This document shows, in pieces, positions 16,501-20,732 of a stretch of 20,732 bases of DNA. A model generated the notes under the pieces. The model was given only the letters and a program-made list of their open reading frames with translations. It did not search any database and was not told where the DNA came from. Source of the DNA: JACIYW01 sp014359745 (GTDB lineage Bacteria; Pseudomonadota; Alphaproteobacteria; Rhodobacterales; Rhodobacteraceae). Numbering within the stretch: the first letter of the stretch is position 1; every line of letters starts with the position of its first letter. Position numbers and translations under genes: made by a program. Location of the stretch: the NCBI GenBank assembly GCA_050433985.1, contig JBNPWE010000032.1:1-20732 (forward strand), in the 5' to 3' direction.

Positions 16501-18953
16501 AGCATCTGCCTGCGCGAGACAGACATCCTCCAGAGTGACCGGCTGATGGCATCCACCGCCACCGCCGCCTCGTAAGGCATGAACACGATGGCGAGCGCCC
16601 ATCGACCGGCGTGATCGAGCTGCTCCCGCAGTTGGCCACGCACGGTGCCGCGGCGCCGCCCGCGCGCCAGGCCCGTGACCAGGTCGGTGAAAAGATAGGC
16701 CCCCGGCGCGGCGACGGTGAGCAGCGTCCAGAGCCAGGCCGGTCCAGGGAGCATCAACCACCCCGCTGCGGCAAGAAGGACAAGGCCCGGCGCGATCAGG
16801 CTCCGGCGGAGGTTGTCAGCGATGCGCCAGCGGTCGAGCAGATCGAAATGGCTGGGCAGGCGCGCAGCCGCCGCAACGGGGACCTTCGCACCGAGCCAGG
16901 GCAGAAGCTGCCAGTCCCCCCGGATCCAGCGGTGGCTGCGCCGCGCGTAGCCCAGAAGGTCGGTCGGAAAATCCTCGTAGAGGACGATGTCGCTGGCCAG
17001 CGCCGTGCGCCCATGCAGCCCTTCGAAGAGATCGTGGCTGAGAATGGCGTTCTCGGGCACGCGCCCATCGGTCGCCCGGCGGAAGGCCGCGACGTCATAG
17101 GCACCCTTGCCGGTGAAGATGCCTTCGCCGAACAGATCCTGATACACGTCCGAGACCGCGCGGCTGTAGAGGTCGATGGCGGTATCGCCCGTGTAGAGCC
17201 GGGCGAACAAGGACCGCGTGCCCGCCTGCGGCGCGATCTCGACCCTTGGCTGGATGAATGTGTAGCCTTCCGTCACCCGGCCGTCGGGACCGAACTCGGG
17301 ACGGTTGAGGGGATGCAGGAGCGCCCCGAGCAGGCGATGTGCCGCGCCGGGCGAAAGGATGGTGTCCGCGTCGGTCGTGATGAGGCAGGGCGTGCCGATC
17401 AGCCCTTCGGCATCGCCCGCGCGCACGGGAAAGGCCGAACCGTTGCCGGTCGCGAGGAAGTCGTTGAACTCCAGGAGCTTGCCACGCTTGCGCTCCCACC
17501 CCATCCAGATGCCGTCAGCCGTGTTGAGCCGCCGTTGCCGGTGCAGAAGCACGAACGGCCGATGGTGGGGGTAGCGGGCGTTCAGGTGATCGATGCCCGA
17601 TCGCAGCTCGGCGAGGATCGCGGCGTCCGACGGCGCCGACTGCTCCGCGGCGTCGGCAAAATCGCTCAGCACGACGAAGCGCAGGTTCGGGACCGGGTTG
17701 GTCAGCCAGTTCGTCTCGACATGTCCGAGAAGCGGGCCGACCTCGTCCACCCTGCGGAAGATCACCGGGACCGCGACGGCCGCGCGGATGCCCGCGGGCA
17801 GGCCCGCCTCGAGGTCGAGTTTGGGCAGCGTGCCCGGTGGCAGGATCAGGGTGACCAGCCAGTGGGTCAGAGTGACCGCAAGGATGCTTGCGGGGACGAG
17901 CGACAGAAGGATCCCGCCGACAAAGGCCGCCGGCCCGGCCTCCTGCTGCCACAGGATGCCCGCGGGCAGCAGAAGACCGGCAATGCCGAACAGGACGAGC
18001 GCTGCAAAATAGACGCGTCGCGCCCGTGCCCTGATCCACCGCAGGTGCCAGCTGGCGATCGGCGCCCGGTAGCCGAGTTCGGCTTCAAGGTCCGGTCGCC
18101 CGGAACCGATCAGCCAGTAGCCGACGTGGCCGCGCCGCGGATCTTGCGACATCGCCTCGGACTTCGCGATTGCATGCCGCACCACCTCGGTTTCGATCCG
18201 TCCGGCTCCCCGCCCCAGATCCTCGACCGCCTTGCGGTAGAGATCGCGGCTTTCGAATTCCATCCCCGCATAGACCCCGGCAGGGTCGCGCCTGAGCGCG
18301 GCGTCGACGAGGCTCGTCCGGTCGAAGAAGTCCTTCCAGGGGAGCGCTGCGAGCGCGGAGATCGCCGTGATCGAGCGAGCGACGGCTTCGGTGGGGTCGT
18401 GCCGCGCCACCCAACCATCTCGGCTCTCCATGTCGAACGGCGCTTTCAGGCCGGGGAAGAGTTCTTCGCAGGCCGCAATCAGGGTCTCGAGGCACACCAG
18501 CCGCAGCATCGTGGGCAGCGCCCACAGCTCGACGATCGCCAGTTCCTGCCCTTCCTGGTAGGCGGAGATGAAGGTCGACAGCGAATTGAGGGCGGGCTGC
18601 ATCTCGACCGCATCAAGCGCGTCGTGGGCGACGAACCAGACCCGGGGCAGGCCGCCGTATTCGGGCCGTTTCAGACGCGGCAAGTCGCGGTAGAAGCGCG
18701 TCGGCATGTTCGTGCGAACATCACGGATGGCGCGTCGCAGGACATACTCGTTGTCGATCAGCCATTCAGCGGCATTGGCGGCCTCGGGGGGCGCCTCGGA
18801 TGCAAGGCTGCGGACCGCCTCGAACCATGACGCGAGATCGTCGTTGCGCGTCAGCAGCGGCAACGGCCGGGGCGCTGTGGCTTCGGTGGCGTGGCGCTGC
18901 TGCATCTCGTGGGCAGCGCGACGTGCCGGATCGAACGGGCCCTGACCCTCCAT
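10539..18953 (-). CDS. ndvB: NdvB-like cyclic beta-1,2-glucan synthase (GT84, glycoamylase-like, GH94)
   Basis: A 2804-residue inner-membrane enzyme, close to the roughly 2830-2870 of rhizobial NdvB and Brucella Cgs. These make cyclic beta-1,2-glucan from UDP-glucose and set ring size. The order is as in the family. A cytoplasmic N-terminal region comes first. Membrane helices lie near 314-335 and 342-372. The GT84 domain has the DAD metal site at 528-530 and HRWIRGDWQ at 674-682. More helices lie at about 717-815 and 855-893. The glycoamylase-like domain is at about 1240-1460 with HHQGMM at 1452. Two sugar-binding repeats start near 1515 and 2000. The GH94 domain has HWWHPP at 2386, GVRTRCSDDMLWLPY at 2395 and the catalytic DWNDGM at 2482-2487. 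No frame break is visible. It starts five bases after the usp stop, so the two genes are cotranscribed. The cyclic product is inferred from the family. Confidence 0.92.
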   Translation of the reverse strand: MEGQGPFDPARRAAHEMQQRHATEATAPRPLPLLTRNDDLASWFEAVRSLASEAPPEAANAAEWLIDNEYVLRRAIRDVRTNMPTRFYRDLPRLKRPEYGGLPRVWFVAHDALDAVEMQPALNSLSTFISAYQEGQELAIVELWALPTMLRLVCLETLIAACEELFPGLKAPFDMESRDGWVARHDPTEAVARSITAISALAALPWKDFFDRTSLVDAALRRDPAGVYAGMEFESRDLYRKAVEDLGRGAGRIETEVVRHAIAKSEAMSQDPRRGHVGYWLIGSGRPDLEAELGYRAPIASWHLRWIRARARRVYFAALVLFGIAGLLLPAGILWQQEAGPAAFVGGILLSLVPASILAVTLTHWLVTLILPPGTLPKLDLEAGLPAGIRAAVAVPVIFRRVDEVGPLLGHVETNWLTNPVPNLRFVVLSDFADAAEQSAPSDAAILAELRSGIDHLNARYPHHRPFVLLHRQRRLNTADGIWMGWERKRGKLLEFNDFLATGNGSAFPVRAGDAEGLIGTPCLITTDADTILSPGAAHRLLGALLHPLNRPEFGPDGRVTEGYTFIQPRVEIAPQAGTRSLFARLYTGDTAIDLYSRAVSDVYQDLFGEGIFTGKGAYDVAAFRRATDGRVPENAILSHDLFEGLHGRTALASDIVLYEDFPTDLLGYARRSHRWIRGDWQLLPWLGAKVPVAAAARLPSHFDLLDRWRIADNLRRSLIAPGLVLLAAAGWLMLPGPAWLWTLLTVAAPGAYLFTDLVTGLARGRRRGTVRGQLREQLDHAGRWALAIVFMPYEAAVAVDAISRSLWRMSVSRRQMLEWTTAAQVAHSGNRGAPGYWREMWAAPALALLLAVLVRALTPAALAGAAPLLALWFVSPAIAARICRPIVARKDDLEEDDRAFLRQLARRTWYFFEVFVGSEDNWLPPDNYQVDPRPEIAHRTSPTNIGMLLLSTLSARDLGYLGLRDLAIRGRAILDTMDRMERHRGHWLNWYDTRSLHPLEPRYVSTVDSGNLAVSLVTLAAGFRELADSPIFPLALWSGLSDALALLSDSLADTPGAAGDGLRAQMERIALRVATLAAAPSPSPAAIDSLRQGELAALKPLFLEALHTSGAAQGAGLEAAGIWLERSEHHLEMMRSDIDALLPWLALAQDAPRGLDALRGRLEALLGPARPLLGADHRICEVRRDVVEARRGADAGGRDWLDRLEEALAAGGAAQAALLHDIETVSARAADAAYAMDFVMLYDRERRLFNIGYNLNADQLDPHHYDLLMSEARLASYFAIAKRDIPAEHWLHLGRPISGVAGELTALSWNGSMFEFLMSALVLGSHEGRLTGRSEHAAVTVQMRYAARLGLPWGVSESSFALRDSTHTYQYQAFGVPGLGLRRGLGEDYVVAPYASGLALAVAPLEAVRNLRRLSGMGLVASYGMFEAVDFTPERQRAGAAFTPVLSFMAHHQGMMLTAIGNRLCGNTLQRRFMADRRMKSIELLLQERVPWDAPREQLREETAEVPELARGAPLPPLDLWEPARRVPPDSLVLGNGRLSSTVSTSGAMATLWQGQALTRSLTHGPVEDSAAVIYIQDVEDGATWRVGRGDAARTVFHAHMAEFQHRQNGIGVTLEVLVAPRDDVEIRRLTLVNASDRDRVITVTSAAEVVLARPEDHERHPAFSRLFVEADYLPEVHGLLFTRRARRPHDRPPVLLHCIHGDGTTPLDISYETDRRTFLGRAGTAALPEALTGPPNDGLSGTLGHTLDPVTALQGRVRLEPGARCRIAFTTIAAGSRESALDLARRYGDEAAFDWALAEARRAAMALAGELTLEHDDVVIAQALASRLLTGDPDLRPPRPAIADELAGQPALWSMGLSGDLPILVLTKADDAIGSILPKLVRIHRWWHRHGLCVDLMVLREGAAGYEEPMRQQLSAAMREAGVIEGLGERGGIHLRASGQIGASALAALRGAARVWIDSGTDSLADALRTASDRREPAPRFVAVAGALSVPIAGLERRGDLAFDNGLGGFARGGAEYVIQLDADAHTPQPWSNVIANDRFGCVVTEAGGGFTWAVNSGENRLTPWSNDTVGDPPGEAIYLRDEETAAIWSVTPAPCGGGDACRVTHSPGRTEWRKDSHGLHQTLAVQVAPEAPVKLFVLRLSNPGPHVRRITATCYAEWVLGAVTETARPHVVCDYDPAQGALLARSGWNPEFAERTAFLTASRPPHSLTCDRIAFLGPEGDRARPAGLVAWDLGGRVRDVTDPCAAYQVHIDLAPGATEHVVFALGQGDDLAGALELVKEWQDIRRADSARAETDAIWAGRLGAIEVATPDPAFDLMVNRWLLYQTFASRILARSGFHQAGGAYGFRDQLQDMLAVLHVEPARVRVHLLECAAHQFEQGDVLHWWHPPSGRGVRTRCSDDMLWLPYVTARYVEATGDHTILDERVAFLSAPELRPEEEDRYAVYQPGPDAAPLLDHCLRALERGVTAGAHGLPLMGSGDWNDGMDAVGRHGRGESVWLAWFAAAAADGFADLAEGAGRRIVAELWRRRATQLREAADTAGWDGAWYKRAFDDDGLPWGSAENEECRIDSIAQSWSVLSGPDPAPHSREAMASLACHLIDVDARLVRLLSPPFDRTPRNPGYIRAYPPGVRENGGQYTHAAAWAGLACAALGDGDGAWGVFDIINPIRRTQTAGTAALYMAEPYVLPGDVLGMPPHTGRAGWTWYTGAAAWTWKLGVEGILGLRIVQGKLDLRPCLPRHWPRAEATLSLGQGRIRVSIENPDQLATGTLHVEVDGVPWLGGPITFPPEGAMRVVRVRIQPMA

Positions 18954-18958
18954 TCCGC

Positions 18959-20032
18959 TCAGGACCGGCCGCGAGTCGGCTTCTCCGTGGGCTCGGGGGG
19001 AACCGGGTCTGCGGCCGGGTCGACCTTCCGCTCGGGTTCCGGGCGGACGATCAGCAGCGGTTTGCCCAGATGGGTGACAAGGAAATCGGCTACGCTGCCA
19101 AGCGCCTGGTCGGCGTATCCCCCAGCACCTTTCGCCGAAAGCACGATCAGATCGGCTGCCTCATCCTGTGCAGCCCGCACCAGTTGATGGCGCGGCTCGG
19201 CGCCGCTCACGATCAGAATCCGGATCGCGCGGCGCTCCAACGCCAGCCGGGCACGCAGCCTGCCCACATAGCGCTCGGCGACCTTTCGGTTGCGATCGGT
19301 GACATTTCTGCTGAGCGCGATGTCGTCCTCGTCCGGAGGACCGATCTCGGTGATCGCAGGTTCGGGGACGGCATGGATGAGCACGATCTCGGCTCCGAAG
19401 GCATCGGCAAGTGCCACGGCTGCGGGGAGCGCCGTCTCGGCCCGGTGCGAGCAATCGAGCGGGACCATCAGTCGGCGTATCGTCGCCGCCCCGCGACCAG
19501 CGTCGTCCGGTCCTCTTGGCGGAACGATGAGCACCGAACAGGGCGATGTCTCGACGATCCGCCGGGCCGTCCCGCCGATGACGCCGTCGGGCTGCGTGCC
19601 CTGACCCACGGCCCCGATCACGCAGAGATCCACCAGGCTGTCGGCGAGGCAGGCCTGCAGCCGGTCATGAAAGGGCCCGACCGCCACTTCGAGCACGGCA
19701 TCGTCGGCACCGACCTGCTCGAGCAGGGCCTGAAGCCGACTTTGCGCCTCCCTCCGGCGCAGTTCCCATGCAAGCGGATCCTGCGGTGCGCTCTGGGCGG
19801 TGGAGCCATCAAGCACATGCAGCGTCCGCAACGGGGCGTTCAGGCTTCGGGAAAGCGCGGTGGCCCAATCCAGCACGGCGGCGGAATGGGGCGAGCCGTC
19901 GACGCAGGCGAGGATGCCCACGAAAACCGCCCGACCCTCTCGGGCCGGACCGATACCCCGGGTTTCAGGCCGGTCGAGCGCCTTCCCGGTCTGCGCAAAC
20001 CCATTCACTGTCGCCGCCGACGTCGTGACCAT
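18959..20032 (-). CDS. Tandem-domain universal stress protein
   Basis: A 357-residue protein with two universal stress protein domains (about 36-170 and 184-331), preceded by a 35-residue flexible N-terminus and followed by a Pro/Lys-rich tail. Domain 1 begins FVGILACVDGSPHS and ends with a near-canonical nucleotide loop from Gly140 to Thr155 (GAVGQG, then IGGT). Domain 2 begins IRRLMVPLDCSHRAET and ends with a variant loop in which the first Gly is Ser (SAKGAGGYADQALGS). ATP binding in at least the first domain is therefore likely. Tandem proteins of this kind often serve in low-oxygen or energy-stress survival. ATG 20032 has GGAGGAG seven bases upstream. It is the first gene of an operon with the glucan synthase, with a 5-bp gap. 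Confidence 0.93.
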   Translation of the reverse strand: MVTTSAATVNGFAQTGKALDRPETRGIGPAREGRAVFVGILACVDGSPHSAAVLDWATALSRSLNAPLRTLHVLDGSTAQSAPQDPLAWELRRREAQSRLQALLEQVGADDAVLEVAVGPFHDRLQACLADSLVDLCVIGAVGQGTQPDGVIGGTARRIVETSPCSVLIVPPRGPDDAGRGAATIRRLMVPLDCSHRAETALPAAVALADAFGAEIVLIHAVPEPAITEIGPPDEDDIALSRNVTDRNRKVAERYVGRLRARLALERRAIRILIVSGAEPRHQLVRAAQDEAADLIVLSAKGAGGYADQALGSVADFLVTHLGKPLLIVRPEPERKVDPAADPVPPEPTEKPTRGRS

Positions 20033-20170
20033 GGCCGGACTCCTCCCTCTAGATAGTGTGACGCAGACCCTCTGGACTTCGACGGAAGCTCGAGTTGTCC
20101 ACTCAGCACCACCAAGCGGCGCGCCCCTTCAAAGTGGCGTGGCGCTCTGGCGCTTCATCGTCACGAGAAT

Positions 20171-20176
20171 AATATA
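20171..20176 (-). promoter_or_regulatory. Predicted -10 element of the usp-ndvB promoter
   Basis: TATATT on the minus strand. Transcription would begin near 20164, leaving a leader of about 130 bases before ATG 20032. That start is 41.5 bp from the centre of the FNR box at 20199-20212, the standard class II spacing. Confidence 0.6.
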
Positions 20177-20198
20177 GCAAATCATGGCAGGCCATCAA

Positions 20199-20212
20199 TT
20201 GATTTCGATCAA
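20199..20212 (-). promoter_or_regulatory. Perfect FNR/FnrL box for the usp-ndvB operon
   Basis: TTGATTTCGATCAA matches TTGAT-N4-ATCAA exactly and is a near-perfect palindrome. It lies in the intergenic region upstream of the minus-strand usp gene, at class II distance from a good -10. CRP/FNR-family regulators such as FnrL (oxygen) or DnrR/NnrR-type proteins (nitric oxide) bind such sites, so induction at low oxygen is expected; which regulator acts is not visible here. Confidence 0.8.
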
Positions 20213-20460
20213 TCCGCGTTCCATGATGCGGTCGGCGGCACCAGTTCGCGGCCAGGCCGGGCACCGGGTCCGTCGTCGGCCTGCCTTCTGTCGATGGTCA
20301 GCCTGCAGAACGGACGGTGGCCATTCACCGGCCTGATCTTGGGATCGGCCCCGGTTCCTGTGTGATACGGCGGGGGACGGGTCGAAAGGATGGAGGTTCC
20401 CAGGACCGGTCAGAAGTTGGATCGCCCCCGCCTTTCGCATGTCCTGACCGGATAGGTGGG
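20213..20460. other. Intergenic stretch without recognised gene
   Basis: About 250 GC-rich bases between the FNR box and the IS5 fragment. Open frames on both strands lack family features and good ribosome binding sites. It may hold debris of an older gene, but I recognise nothing in it. Confidence 0.5.
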
Positions 20461-20637
20461 GGGCGTTGTTGCAGAATTCTGACTGTCGAGGATTCACATT
20501 GCGAATCCACGCGGTTAGATCGGCGGCATGAGCAAACCATCTCCCGCCCGGTACCGCACCACGAACTGGTCCAGTTACACCGCTTCCCTGCGCAAGCGCG
20601 GGTCGCTGCTGATCTGGCTGGACAAGGACATGACCTG
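20461..20637 (+). mobile_element. IS5-family element, left-end fragment
   Basis: The segment opens with GGGCGTTGTTGCAGAATTC, the type of terminal sequence seen in IS5-group elements (GGxxTTGTTGCA...). A transposase start follows 67 bp later. Homology to the transposase, judged from memory, stops after DKDMT at about 20637, where the sequence changes abruptly. The element is thus interrupted or deleted here. Sequence 20638-20732 is not recognised. Confidence 0.7.
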
Positions 20638-20732
20638 CGGTGTTTGTCAAAGGAGTTGTCCGCTGATTTCATGCGGCGTCTCTGGTTTGAGGGGCGCTGG
20701 TTTCGGTTTCGGGGTTGAGCCAGACGGGTCCG
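20528..20732 (+). pseudogene. IS5-family transposase N-terminus fused to unrelated sequence
   Basis: ATG 20528 begins MSKPSPARYRTTNWSSYTAS and continues RKRGSLLIWLDKDMT, a common N-terminus of IS5-family transposases (about 35 residues of some 320). After that the frame stays open but reads CGVCQRSCPLISCGVSGLRGAGF, which does not fit the family (expected Trp and a Gly/Arg-Pro-rich segment). No stop appears before the window end, so this is a chimeric open frame, almost certainly non-functional. None of the DDE catalytic residues is present. Confidence 0.65.

Noticed and set aside
20195..20650. Minus-strand 151-codon frame at the right end
   Set aside because: It runs across the FNR box and the IS5 terminal sequence, has no family pattern and is antisense to the IS5 transposase start.

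Overview
The window looks like part of an alphaproteobacterial chromosome or large plasmid, most likely from the Rhodobacterales (roseobacter) group. The base composition is GC-rich. It carries a phage lysis cassette of a type I associate with that group, FNR/FnrL-type boxes, and a dense set of IS fragments around an accessory gene block. The taxonomic call is inference; no rRNA or tRNA gene is visible.

Layout. (1) 1-965, plus strand: the end of a prophage lysis cassette. It has an M15-type peptidase endolysin, an inner-membrane spanin-like protein and an overlapping outer-membrane lipoprotein (Rz/Rz1-like). The last gene is cut near its 3' end by an IS21-family remnant (about 938-1743, minus strand) that retains the 5' part of istA and one transposon end. 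(2) 1929-8548, minus strand: a complete, tightly packed nine-gene operon for an N-type (alternate) F1Fo-ATPase, in the order atpD-atpC-atpQ-atpR-atpB-atpE-atpF-atpA-atpG. There is no separate delta gene. The b subunit is long with a delta-like tail, and the c subunit has two facing glutamates. (3) 8549-8742: the operon leader, with two 19-bp copies of one sequence set exactly 21 bp apart. (4) 8743-10180: a complete-length but broken IS3-family element with perfect 24-bp ends. Its two reading frames are interrupted by three short, partly palindromic segments. (5) 10181-10538: the 5' stub of a gene cut by the IS (possibly an acyl-CoA synthetase), with a strong ribosome binding site and an FNR-like box upstream. 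(6) 10539-20032, minus strand: a two-gene operon of a tandem universal stress protein and a 2804-residue NdvB-like cyclic beta-1,2-glucan synthase. It is preceded by a perfect FNR box centred about 41.5 bp upstream of the predicted transcription start. (7) 20461-20732, plus strand: the 5' end of an IS5-family transposase, itself joined to unrelated sequence.

How the parts may work together. The FNR box upstream of usp-ndvB, and the weaker one upstream of the broken gene next to the ATPase operon, suggest a low-oxygen or energy-stress island: an ion pump or ATPase, a stress protein and an envelope-glucan synthase. The IS3 insertion probably separated the ATPase operon from upstream sequence that included an oxygen-responsive promoter. 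IS21, IS3 and IS5 remains around and between the blocks indicate that the region was assembled and trimmed by insertion sequences.
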